From Candidatus Dojkabacteria bacterium (lineage in GTDB: Bacteria; Patescibacteriota; Dojkabacteria; B142; WJKM01): a stretch of 46,263 nucleotides of DNA. Both the position numbers and the translations under genes were made by a program. Location of the stretch: positions 1 through 46,263 of the forward strand of contig WJKM01000011.1 of assembly GCA_014729085.1 (NCBI GenBank), in the 5' to 3' direction. The notes beneath the pieces were generated by a model. The model made no database searches and was not told the DNA's origin. It saw nothing but the letters and a program-made list of their open reading frames with translations. Each line of letters starts with the position of its first letter. Position 1 is the first letter of the stretch. Below are positions 9,630-19,470 of the stretch, piece by piece.

Positions 9630-10625
9630 TTATTTTAAATTCCTATTTAAGATTCGATCAATAATTTTTAATCTCTTTTCTCTTAGTTCTCTTTCTTCTT
9701 TACTAACCTCATTTTGTTTATCTTTGAGTTTCTTTCCCTCTTTTTTTAATTTTGTTGTTATTCTATCAATATTGTATCTCTGTTCAGGATATTCCAATTC
9801 ATATCCTAAAAATCCCATCTCCTTTTTGCAATTATACTCTATATATTGAATTTCATAATCTTTGAGCTCTTTTCTATATTTATTGAAATTATTTTTTATT
9901 ACTGGTTTAGAAAGATTAGACCATTCTTTCATTTTTTCTGCATTTTTTTGAGTAATATCATCTTTGTAAAATTCAAGCATCTTATCTGAATATTTATGCC
10001 CTAAGAACTTACATGCATCTTTAAGTTCATTTTCAGTATTAGAAACCAAATCTTCGTATTTAATCATAAGAATTCTTTGTTCATCCTTTAAATAGCCATA
10101 CTGTTGAATAGAATTCAGCTGATCACTTTTCCATATCTCAGTTGCTCTTATTACACCAAATGGATTGTTATGTGATTTCTTAAAAGATAACACCACATCT
10201 CTTGGATCTCTAACCACGTATATAAAAGATGCTTCTGGAAAAGCGCAAAGTATGTAACTAATATAATTATAAAGCCGATTTTCCTTGATAAAGAGATTCT
10301 CTTTTGAGTTGGCTTTGGCTTCTTTCTTATAAACATACTTAATTATCGAAGACAACTTTTTTTCTGAGATGTTTTGCAATAATTCCTCCTTGCTGACTTT
10401 TGTTTTCCATGTACCCAACTGAAAATTTAGATAATCATGAATATCAGATATTAGAATATTCCAATTCTTTGACTTTTTAATTGATCCATAATTATTGATA
10501 TTCTGAGCAAATGCTCTAATTACATGTGAGGGGGATGGTCCGCATATTGCTGGATGTGCATTAAATAATTTCGTCGTGAAATTACTTCCTGAACGTTCCG
10601 AACATAGTAAAAAATGATAATTCAT
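9630..10625 (-). CDS. Sulfotransferase family protein
   Basis: FLLCSERSGSNFTTKLFNAHPAI and FIYVVRDPRDVVLSFKKSH; abuts the next sulfotransferase. Confidence 0.88.
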   Translation of the reverse strand: MNYHFLLCSERSGSNFTTKLFNAHPAICGPSPSHVIRAFAQNINNYGSIKKSKNWNILISDIHDYLNFQLGTWKTKVSKEELLQNISEKKLSSIIKYVYKKEAKANSKENLFIKENRLYNYISYILCAFPEASFIYVVRDPRDVVLSFKKSHNNPFGVIRATEIWKSDQLNSIQQYGYLKDEQRILMIKYEDLVSNTENELKDACKFLGHKYSDKMLEFYKDDITQKNAEKMKEWSNLSKPVIKNNFNKYRKELKDYEIQYIEYNCKKEMGFLGYELEYPEQRYNIDRITTKLKKEGKKLKDKQNEVSKEERELREKRLKIIDRILNRNLK

Positions 10626-10641
10626 AATAAATAAAGTTTAA

Positions 10642-11346
10642 TTAAAATGACTTCATATATTTGGTTGACCTAGCTCCGTGGTTAAAAATTAAATCTAAAA
10701 TAGTTACAGAGTGTTCAAAAGGCGGAAATAGTTGTCTATACTCTGGATAGCCGCCATAATTCATCCACCTGAGTTCTATCCCGTGTTCAGAAAACATATC
10801 TTTAGACATGTATTCCTTTGCAGTCGGTCCGTTTAAAAATACTTTCGCACCTGCTTTCTTTAAAAGCTCAATAATACATTCAACATCACCTTCTTGGTGT
10901 TCATAATTATAATCTCTTGAAAAAACTACTTTTGTATTAATTCCTAATATGTCATTTATTTCCTTTATATATTCAAAATTAATCTGGCTTAAATTTTCTT
11001 CATTATCATCCAAATACAATCTTTTTATCTTATCTTCATATTTTTTAAAAAATTCTGCCTTCTGATAATTAAATTCTAAAGCACGCCAATGCTTTTTTCT
11101 CCAATGATTGTTACTAACTACCACCTCGTTAATTGATTGTTTATATCTCCCTTTAACTTTTACTGGAATAGTAAGCCATTGAAGGCCGTTTGGTGTTTTA
11201 ATCCGATTCCTGTTTCTCCAAGTTCGTTTAACATATTGCACAGAATCAAAGAGGATGAACTCATCCACCATATTGATCATATCGAAATAACCTTTCCATG
11301 GGACATAATTAGACTGCATGATAGCTACGACTTTATTTTTATTCAT
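10642..11346 (-). CDS. WbqC-like family protein
   Basis: VVAIMQSNYVPWKGYFDMINMVDEFILFDSVQYVKRTWRNRNRIKTPNGLQWLTIPV. Confidence 0.88.
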   Translation of the reverse strand: MNKNKVVAIMQSNYVPWKGYFDMINMVDEFILFDSVQYVKRTWRNRNRIKTPNGLQWLTIPVKVKGRYKQSINEVVVSNNHWRKKHWRALEFNYQKAEFFKKYEDKIKRLYLDDNEENLSQINFEYIKEINDILGINTKVVFSRDYNYEHQEGDVECIIELLKKAGAKVFLNGPTAKEYMSKDMFSEHGIELRWMNYGGYPEYRQLFPPFEHSVTILDLIFNHGARSTKYMKSF

Positions 11347-11365
11347 AAGTCTATTTATAAATTAT

Positions 11366-12820
11366 TTAATCAGAATTGTAATCATGAAACATATTTAATT
11401 TATATTTTTCTAGAATTGTAAATGCTTCAACTAATTCCTCTGGTTCGACCCCAGATTGATACTTTATCTTTTCAGGTTCAATTCTCTGATAATTCAATGC
11501 TACTTTTCTATTCTTTTCATAGTAAGCTCTTTTATCTTTATATGTTCTCCATTCATATATATAAGTAATGAATTGAAAAGACATGATTAAAATCAGTACT
11601 GAAGCAATCAACCTTTTTTCAATACCAAATCTATTATGATCAGAAATTTTTTCACTGAAAAATTTTATTAATAAAATCCATACAATTGCAATTACTCCAT
11701 ACTGCAGATGGGTTATATACCTTGGAGATTTACCTACTGATTCACCAAATTCAGCAAAACGTACAACTAGAATACCAATTATAGTTATCCATGAAGAAAT
11801 TTGAATGAATATTGGTATATAACTCTTTTTATAAAACTTATGTTTAAAAAAAGTGTATAAACTATATAAATGAAGCAAAAAAACACCCAAACCCATAAAT
11901 ATTTCAAACCATAATAACCTAAATTCTCCATGTCTCGAATGAAGAACCGAAGATGATAGTGTTAGGGCAATAAATTCCAAAACCTTTACAAAATTTCCCG
12001 TCAAATATTCTATTCTTCCAAAAACACCTTGTCCACCTACGCTATCAGTACCTCTAGAATAAAACACAAGACAGATAATTCCTGTAAATATTATCGCGAC
12101 CATACTTATAATGAAATTCTTATCTACTCTCTTTTGAAATATTGCATTAATAATAAAGACTATAATCGTTGTACCAATTAAACTTAAAATGCTGCCAGAC
12201 CCCAAAATAGAAGTCAATAAAATAATACTGAGAACTAAAATAAGTAAAGTATAAAAGCCTTTCACTCTTTGCTTAAGAAAATAATTTAATATTCCCCAAT
12301 AAATCATATACAAGAAGTTTTTAAACATAGTGAACCCTCCCATAGAAAGATGAATCAAAGCCCACTGGCTTAAACTGAAAAGTATCATAATCAACAAACC
12401 ATATCCAACTTGAGCCTTTAAACTTTTAATTTCTTTTGGTAAGGATTGTCGATAATAATAATACAACAATATGCCGGTACACACGAGCATGAAAAGACCA
12501 ATATACCTTTCCACAAAAGTATTTAGATGAAAATATTTTGCATTTAATAAGAACATCATTCTTTTAATAGGAGTCCTATGACTACCATTTATAGGCTCCC
12601 ATAGGCTACTATAATTAAAATCATTTTCCAAAAAATCTTCAACATCACTATTAACCCACCTTATTTGATCCATGTAAACAATATCTACACATGCTTTCCT
12701 TATGTACAAAAAATAATTAATACTAAAAAATATTAAAAGGATTATGAGAGGGCAATATTGCTTAAAAAAATCAAATATTTTGATTAAAATTACTTTTATC
12801 CCTTTTTGAAATCTGCACAT
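11366..12820 (-). CDS. Multi-pass membrane protein, possibly glycan assembly (polymerase or GT-C-like)
   Basis: 484 aa with about 10-11 hydrophobic segments and a large extracytoplasmic loop; position in the glycan locus. Confidence 0.6.
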   Translation of the reverse strand: MCRFQKGIKVILIKIFDFFKQYCPLIILLIFFSINYFLYIRKACVDIVYMDQIRWVNSDVEDFLENDFNYSSLWEPINGSHRTPIKRMMFLLNAKYFHLNTFVERYIGLFMLVCTGILLYYYYRQSLPKEIKSLKAQVGYGLLIMILFSLSQWALIHLSMGGFTMFKNFLYMIYWGILNYFLKQRVKGFYTLLILVLSIILLTSILGSGSILSLIGTTIIVFIINAIFQKRVDKNFIISMVAIIFTGIICLVFYSRGTDSVGGQGVFGRIEYLTGNFVKVLEFIALTLSSSVLHSRHGEFRLLWFEIFMGLGVFLLHLYSLYTFFKHKFYKKSYIPIFIQISSWITIIGILVVRFAEFGESVGKSPRYITHLQYGVIAIVWILLIKFFSEKISDHNRFGIEKRLIASVLILIMSFQFITYIYEWRTYKDKRAYYEKNRKVALNYQRIEPEKIKYQSGVEPEELVEAFTILEKYKLNMFHDYNSD

Positions 12821-12940
12821 AGAAGATGTTTATTTTGAATAATTAAGCGCGAGAAATAATTTTGTTATTAGATTGATTTTACTATAATTTAGTATTGACT
12901 ATTTATAAGTTCACAATATTCTGAATATAACAATATAATA

Positions 12941-13786
12941 TTGCAAAACAAACAAAAATCAAAACTAAAACCAGGAGCAAAACACTACAAGGCCTTTGTA
13001 GGTCCCCCAGCTCAATACGATATAATCGGAGCTTCGCAATTCAGATTACTGTGTACTCTTGGTCTAAGAGAACATCATAAACTACTTGATCTTGGATGTG
13101 GATCGCTCCGTGCTGGACGCCTATTCATAAGTTATTTAGATAAAAACTGCTACTATGGTATAGAACCGAATAAATGGCTTATTAAAGAGGCTATGAATAA
13201 TCAAATTGGAGATGATATTATCCGTATAAAAAAACCTAGTTTTTCTTTCAATAAAAATTTTAATACTGAAGTATTTAAAATTAAATTTGACTTTATTATT
13301 GCTCAATCTATTTTTTCTCATACCGGACCTGATTTGTTAAAAAAAGGATTATCAAATCTATATAATTCCATCACCAATGAAGGAATTGTCGCATTAACTT
13401 TTGTTGAAACTAAAGACAAGAATTTGGAAAAACATGATAACGGTTGGATTTATCCAGATATTTATCAATACTATACAGATACAATAATAAAATTTCTTGA
13501 TAATAGTAAATTTAAATATACAAAAATCCCCTGGTATCATCCAAGACAAAGCTGGTGGTTGTTAAGTAAAACAAAAGGTAGATTGCCTAACGATCAGGAA
13601 ACCAAATTGCTGTCGGGAGCTATATTGACAGAAGAATTCAAAAAAAGTTATCTGGATATATTGGACTTCAACACAAAACTCTTGAAAGTAAATAGAGAAA
13701 ACGAACAACTGAAAAATTCTTTATCTTGGAAAATTACTTCTCCCTTGAGATATATAGGTAAGTTATTAAAAACATTTCGTAGATAG
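12941..13786 (+). CDS. Class I SAM-dependent methyltransferase with C-terminal SWKITSPLR motif
   Basis: HKLLDLGCGSLRAGRLFISYL (SAM motif I); TTG start; C-terminus LKNSLSWKITSPLRYIGKLLK. Confidence 0.82.
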   Translation: MQNKQKSKLKPGAKHYKAFVGPPAQYDIIGASQFRLLCTLGLREHHKLLDLGCGSLRAGRLFISYLDKNCYYGIEPNKWLIKEAMNNQIGDDIIRIKKPSFSFNKNFNTEVFKIKFDFIIAQSIFSHTGPDLLKKGLSNLYNSITNEGIVALTFVETKDKNLEKHDNGWIYPDIYQYYTDTIIKFLDNSKFKYTKIPWYHPRQSWWLLSKTKGRLPNDQETKLLSGAILTEEFKKSYLDILDFNTKLLKVNRENEQLKNSLSWKITSPLRYIGKLLKTFRR

Positions 13787-13849
13787 ATACTTGAAAACAC
13801 GGCTAATTCATTTTAGAATCAATAGTTTATCAATAAAACCAGTAACTTA

Positions 13850-14629
13850 ATGGCAAGAAGTGCACACTACTCAAAAAAGGATCTCCTAATTGAATTAATT
13901 AGGACTAATTTCAAAATTAAAAATAATGGTTCAATCTTAGGTTTTATATGGGTTTTTCTTCAACCCTTTTTCCATTTTGTAATACTCTATTTTGTTTTTA
14001 AATTTTTTAGAGGATCAAATCCAGATGAAAACCTCGCACCTAAAATAATGTATGCTCTGATCACTTTCAATTTTTTCCGCGATGGAGTAATTGGGGGGTC
14101 AAGTGCCCTTCTAAAATACTCAAGCATAATTACCAAAGTATATTTCAAAAGAATAAATATAATCCATGCAAACCTACTAATTAATATAATTGACTTTCTG
14201 CTTAATATAATTCTTATTACAACGATATTTTCCGTCTTTGGCAAAATTAATTTAAATTTAATAAGCTCTTTTTATTACCTATATATTATTATCTTAGCTG
14301 TTGGGTTCGTGTATTCCCTTTCCCTTGTTCTGTCGATTATATTAATAATTGTAAGAGACTTAAGGAACATGTTGAAACTCATTTTCCAAAGTTTATTTTG
14401 GCTTTCAGGGATATTTTATGATTTAGACAGTGTTAGATACAGTTTTAGGGTATTAATATATCTTAACCCAATTTCTTATGTAATAGATTCTGTCAAAAAG
14501 ATCGTAATTAGCGGAGAAGTGGCTAACTTAAATTTAATTCTGATTCTTTCTTTAATAGTCGCTTTATCTATTCCGATCGCTCAATATTTTTTCAAAAGAA
14601 ATATAGATAAAGTTATTGAATATTTATAA
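13850..14629 (+). CDS. ABC-2 type polysaccharide exporter permease (Wzm-like)
   Basis: ELIRTNFKIKNNGSILGFIWVFLQPFFHFVILYFVF; 6 TM; directly upstream of the ATPase. Confidence 0.9.
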   Translation: MARSAHYSKKDLLIELIRTNFKIKNNGSILGFIWVFLQPFFHFVILYFVFKFFRGSNPDENLAPKIMYALITFNFFRDGVIGGSSALLKYSSIITKVYFKRINIIHANLLINIIDFLLNIILITTIFSVFGKINLNLISSFYYLYIIILAVGFVYSLSLVLSIILIIVRDLRNMLKLIFQSLFWLSGIFYDLDSVRYSFRVLIYLNPISYVIDSVKKIVISGEVANLNLILILSLIVALSIPIAQYFFKRNIDKVIEYL

Positions 14630-14641
14630 ATTAAATTAGAA

Positions 14642-15388
14642 GTGACACAAACAGCTATAAAAATAAAATCACTTTCAAAAAGTTTCTATACTTCACAGAA
14701 TACTTTACGTTTTCTGATGGATAGATTTTTACCTTCACGTTTTCAGAACAAAAAAGATAAAGTACAGGTTTTTGAAGATATTAACTTTGAAATCAAAAAA
14801 GGAAGTTTTGTTGGCCTAATTGGACCAAATGGATCAGGTAAAACTACATTATTGAGATTAATTGCCGGAGTTTATCCACCATCAAACGGTAAAATACAAG
14901 TAAATGGGAAGATTGTTCCCTTTCTTGAACTAGGAGTAGGTTTTAAACCAGATTTAAATGCAATTGATAATATTTTTTTAAATGGTGTTATTTTAGGCAT
15001 GTCGCGGTCTTTCTTAAAAACTAAGATAGAAGAAATTTTGGAATTCGGAGGTGTGAAAGACTTTGCCCATCAACAAATAAAACATTTCTCAAGCGGTATG
15101 CGCATTAGACTTGCCTTTTCCATTGCTGTTCAATCAAAAGCAGATATTTATCTGCTTGATGAAATTATGGCGGTTGGTGATGCCAAGTTTAAAGAAAAAA
15201 GTCTGAATAAAATGAAGTCTCTGCTTTCACAAAATTGTACGGTTGTTATGACTTCGCACAGCGAAAACCAAATAATTGAAAACTGTGAAAAGGTTATATA
15301 CCTCAATGAAGGTAAAATCCAATTTTTCGGTGATGTAGAGAAAGGGATAGACCTATACAGAAAAGATCTCGAAAAAAATGGCGTGTGA
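14642..15388 (+). CDS. ABC transporter ATP-binding protein, polysaccharide export (Wzt-like)
   Basis: [28 protein letters not shown] (Walker A), [14 protein letters not shown] signature, [18 protein letters not shown] start. Confidence 0.95.
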   Translation: MTQTAIKIKSLSKSFYTSQNTLRFLMDRFLPSRFQNKKDKVQVFEDINFEIKKGSFVGLIGPNGSGKTTLLRLIAGVYPPSNGKIQVNGKIVPFLELGVGFKPDLNAIDNIFLNGVILGMSRSFLKTKIEEILEFGGVKDFAHQQIKHFSSGMRIRLAFSIAVQSKADIYLLDEIMAVGDAKFKEKSLNKMKSLLSQNCTVVMTSHSENQIIENCEKVIYLNEGKIQFFGDVEKGIDLYRKDLEKNGV

Positions 15389-16299
15389 TTTTAATCGACA
15401 AACTTTATGATCAAATGAAGAAATATACTCTTTACGGAAACTGCCAGACACTTGCCCTTAAACCATTTTTAGATTCAAGTAAAGAATTTACTAAAAATTT
15501 TGAATATATCCCGATTGAAAGAGTGCACAAAATGCATAAGGAAGACTTGGACAAGTTCTATGAAATCCTTCCTAAAATAGAACTTCTGATTCATATCCCA
15601 GTTTCTCAAAACTATAAAGGCAACTCTCAATTCTCAACTCAAAATATACTGAACAACGTTCCCAAAAAATGTATAAGTATTCTCTTTCCTGTCTGTTTTT
15701 TCAGGGGGTATAACCCAGAACTTTTCTATTTAAAAGATTTGAATAATAATAAACTAACATCAGATATTGATTATCACGATATCAACATTTTAAAGGCATT
15801 TATTAAACAAAACAGTAAATTGAGAGTTCTTCAAAATAATCAATTCTCTGAAAAGCAAATGGAAGAAATTTCTAACGAATCTATTAAGGAATTGGCGTCT
15901 CGAGAAAATAACTTATTTGGTACTGGGATTAAAACTGATATCTCAATAAGTCAATTTATTAAATCAAGGTTCAAAGATCAAAGATTATTTTATACAATCA
16001 ACCATCCTAGTAAATATTTATTAACTTATATTACAAAGCAAGTATTTAAAATACTAAACATTAATACAACTATTTTCTCCAAACGCATAGATCCCTTAGC
16101 TTCTACGTCCTATCCAATATACAAAAACGTGTTTCAATCATTAAATCTCAAGTTTGAAAATAATAGTATTTATAAAATCAAGAATAAAATCTATACCAAG
16201 AAACGAATCATAAAGAAATACTTCAACTATTACAAGGATTTACCTACTGAATTGCTTGAGATGAATGTTAAACGATATGAGGATAAGTATAAAAATTGA
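15385..16299 (+). CDS. WcbI-like polysaccharide biosynthesis protein (putative acyltransferase)
   Basis: [55 protein letters not shown]; possible internal ATG start at 15415. Confidence 0.72.
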   Translation: MILIDKLYDQMKKYTLYGNCQTLALKPFLDSSKEFTKNFEYIPIERVHKMHKEDLDKFYEILPKIELLIHIPVSQNYKGNSQFSTQNILNNVPKKCISILFPVCFFRGYNPELFYLKDLNNNKLTSDIDYHDINILKAFIKQNSKLRVLQNNQFSEKQMEEISNESIKELASRENNLFGTGIKTDISISQFIKSRFKDQRLFYTINHPSKYLLTYITKQVFKILNINTTIFSKRIDPLASTSYPIYKNVFQSLNLKFENNSIYKIKNKIYTKKRIIKKYFNYYKDLPTELLEMNVKRYEDKYKN

Positions 16300-16300
16300 A

Positions 16301-19300
16301 TTATTCCAAACCTATAAAATCCTTCATAACCACTCTCTTGGCATTTTCTTCCATAAAATATTTTTTAATATATTCACTACCCTTTTTACTGAAATCATTC
16401 CATACACTCTTACTTTGATATATTTCTGTAACTTTTTTTACAAACTTAGCCGTATCGTCGACTATCGGTACAAACTTCTGTATTTCCCGTAATCCTTCCG
16501 CGCCTATTGAGGTTGTAACCACAGGAACCTGATAATACATTGCTTCTAGAAGCTTTCCTTTGACACCTGCACCATATCTAAGCGGTATAACAACTACTTT
16601 TATCTTCCTGTAATACTCAATCAACTCTTCATCTGAAATATATCCAGTAACATTTATGCTTTCTGACTGCAAATTCTCAATATCAGACGGTGGCGAACCC
16701 CCTATAATATGAAACTTTACATCAGGTATTTTTTCTAAAATTGAAGGAAAGATCTCCTCTACAAACCACAAGACAGCATCTTTGTTTGGAGGATGTTTAA
16801 AACCTCCTACATACATAAGGTCATTGCAATCTTCGTATTTTGATTTCCGTGTAAACTCATCTTCATAAAATATAACCGGAATCTGTCTTACCTTTTTGTC
16901 TGGAAACTTCGATTTAATAATATCAACCTCCACAGATGATGGATAATAGATAACATCACTTTTCCTAAATATTTCATACTCAAGTTTTTTACTCTTCTCA
17001 GACTGTTTTAAACTAGTTTTGTCTCCATTCAGTTCATATTCCCTTTTTTCCCTTAAATAATGCAGATCTATTCCGTAATACAAAATTTTCGCGGTTGTAT
17101 ACTTCCGTATTAACTCAATATACTTTTGAGAAACATAGGGTCGATTCAACAAGACATAATCTATATATTCTCTATTTGCTTTTATCCACCTCGAAAAATT
17201 TTTTCTGTAATAATTACCTCCCAAAACCTCCACGCCAAGTTGTTCTAATTCGGTTGTATACGGTTCATAGAGTAGAAAATTATCTCCAACAAATTTCACA
17301 TTCATTCCCATTTTTCTAAATAGTTTAATGTACATGAATATACTTTTAGAACCAGTATCTTTATCAAAATGAGGAACATAATGATCTATAATTACAATCG
17401 TAGGCTTTCCCATTGTTCTGTCTCTGGCCTGAAAAATATTCTCCCCTGTTTTAAAATTTTCTTTTGTTAATACCTCCCTCCATTTATTTCTGAATTTTTG
17501 CTTATTTACAACCTGATATTTCTTAATTCCCTGATTAATCTTTGTTCCATGAGATATTCCCTCGAAATGCACAATTCTCGAGAGTGGCTGAAAAACCGTA
17601 CGTAATCCTTCGCTACGAACACTAAAAGCAAGATCGACATCTTCGTAGTACGCTGGGGCATATCTCTCATCAAACCCTTCAAGCTTATCCCAAATCAGTT
17701 TAGGAATGCATATTGCAGCCCCGGAACAATAATCTACATCTTTTACATAATTATATTCAGGCTTGGAAGGCTCATCCCCTCTTCCATAATTCCAACCGGA
17801 TCCATCCTGCCAGATAATCCCGCCTGCCTCTTGCAACTGTCCATTAGGATATATAAGTTTCGATCCAACAAGCCCAATGTTCTGATGTTTCTGGAATAAA
17901 TCTAAAACTGAAGAAAGCCAATCTTTTTGCACATAAGTATCATTATTCAGTAAAAAAACATAATCACCCTCTGCCATTTCAACTGCCTTATTACAATTTC
18001 CAGAAAAGCCAAGTGCTTTCTCATTCCTCGAAACTTTGATGTTTTTAACATAAGCTGTTATATCTTTTGTTTTATCGGTTGAAGCATCATCTGCAATGAT
18101 GATTTCGTATGTAATACCTTCTGTATTTTCTAAAATTGAATATAGACAAGCAAAAGTATATTCCCATTTATTTCTGACCGGAATGATAATAGAGACTTCA
18201 ACATTCTCGTTTTTGGGAAAAATCAATTCGCCTTGCTCTATTTCACTAAACTTCTTAAAAAATATAGGCAATTGAGAGTTTCTGGTTGTATCCTCTGTAT
18301 TAGTTATAAATCTATGTCCTTTTAAATACCAAATGCATCTTTTAATAAATTGTACTACCCCCTCTCTTTTTAGAAGTATAAGGCCTGAGAAAAAATCCTG
18401 TTTTGCTTGGCCAAATACTTTCAACAAATCAACAATCTGTCTAAGAGGAGAAGTTATTTTCCAGGATATTGAACTTTTAACTTCTTTCACTTCTCTTTTA
18501 TAAATTTCTGATTCCTGTTCTTTATTTTTCAATTGCTTATGTAATTCTTTTTTCTCAAAATTGAGTGTATTAATCTGATCTTCTAAAAATTCTTGAGTTC
18601 TGTTAAAAGACGTATCTATCCATCCTGCATTTTTTTTCAGTAATGAAGTATATTCCTTTAGCATAGCTTGCTTGTCAAGAGAGGAACTAGAAAAAATTTG
18701 CTCTTTTAATTTCTCAGCCATTCTATTTATTTTATTATCTATAGGCAGTTTCAAATTCTTCTTGAGCTGATGTCTTAAATCTGGATTTAAAAATTCATTT
18801 ATTTTATCTTTATTCTTACTTAATCCCGATGGAAATTTTATTTGTAATTCGTCAGTAACCTTTTGTAAAACTTGATAAGGATTTTGTAGGAATTTATCAA
18901 ATGTGATGAACCCCCTGTCAAATTTTTGTGTATATAATAAACCAAACAGATTGTATTTCAACCAAAGCAATGTAGATTTATTAATCGAAAACCCTTCTCT
19001 ATTATTAAGGGAACTAGCTACCTCCCGGAAATCTCGTAATACATAAATATACTTAATTTCTAAATCTAATTTCTGAAAAACTGATTCCCAAATTGGGAGT
19101 AGAATACACAGACGAGGATCTTTAATACACCACAGTCTCGTATTACGAAAATTTTGTTTAAGAAAAGTTTCAATATTATTTTTATATTTTTGCAGTTCTT
19201 TTTTCTCCCACCAGTTTTTCGGAAACAATTGAACATCACTATACCTACTTTTCAATTCTTTCAATATTTGTTCATTGATCTTATGAACGTCTACATTCTC

Positions 19301-19435
19301 GAAATTTCCTTTTTCGTTATCAAAAGTGGGAGGAAATAAACTCTCCCCTAAATCGCAACCTAAAATCCTTAATGTTCCAGCAACTGCAGAGGTACCACTT
19401 CTATGCATTCCAAGGATAACTATACCTTTTTTCAT
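16301..19435 (-). CDS. Trimodular protein: N-terminal sulfotransferase, central GT2, C-terminal GT4-like glycosyltransferase
   Basis: VILGMHRSGTSAVAGTLRILG + YVLRDFREVASSL; VSIIIPVRNKWEYTFACLYSILENTEGITYEIIIADDASTDKT..LLNNDTYVQKDWL; LMYVGGFKHPPNKDAVLWFVEEIFPSI..IIGGSPPSDI..VVIPLRYGAGVKGKLLEAMYYQVPVVTTSIGAEGL. Confidence 0.93.
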   Translation of the reverse strand: MKKGIVILGMHRSGTSAVAGTLRILGCDLGESLFPPTFDNEKGNFENVDVHKINEQILKELKSRYSDVQLFPKNWWEKKELQKYKNNIETFLKQNFRNTRLWCIKDPRLCILLPIWESVFQKLDLEIKYIYVLRDFREVASSLNNREGFSINKSTLLWLKYNLFGLLYTQKFDRGFITFDKFLQNPYQVLQKVTDELQIKFPSGLSKNKDKINEFLNPDLRHQLKKNLKLPIDNKINRMAEKLKEQIFSSSSLDKQAMLKEYTSLLKKNAGWIDTSFNRTQEFLEDQINTLNFEKKELHKQLKNKEQESEIYKREVKEVKSSISWKITSPLRQIVDLLKVFGQAKQDFFSGLILLKREGVVQFIKRCIWYLKGHRFITNTEDTTRNSQLPIFFKKFSEIEQGELIFPKNENVEVSIIIPVRNKWEYTFACLYSILENTEGITYEIIIADDASTDKTKDITAYVKNIKVSRNEKALGFSGNCNKAVEMAEGDYVFLLNNDTYVQKDWLSSVLDLFQKHQNIGLVGSKLIYPNGQLQEAGGIIWQDGSGWNYGRGDEPSKPEYNYVKDVDYCSGAAICIPKLIWDKLEGFDERYAPAYYEDVDLAFSVRSEGLRTVFQPLSRIVHFEGISHGTKINQGIKKYQVVNKQKFRNKWREVLTKENFKTGENIFQARDRTMGKPTIVIIDHYVPHFDKDTGSKSIFMYIKLFRKMGMNVKFVGDNFLLYEPYTTELEQLGVEVLGGNYYRKNFSRWIKANREYIDYVLLNRPYVSQKYIELIRKYTTAKILYYGIDLHYLREKREYELNGDKTSLKQSEKSKKLEYEIFRKSDVIYYPSSVEVDIIKSKFPDKKVRQIPVIFYEDEFTRKSKYEDCNDLMYVGGFKHPPNKDAVLWFVEEIFPSILEKIPDVKFHIIGGSPPSDIENLQSESINVTGYISDEELIEYYRKIKVVVIPLRYGAGVKGKLLEAMYYQVPVVTTSIGAEGLREIQKFVPIVDDTAKFVKKVTEIYQSKSVWNDFSKKGSEYIKKYFMEENAKRVVMKDFIGLE

Positions 19436-19470
19436 AAATTGATTTATTAATATAAATAACTTTTATTTTT

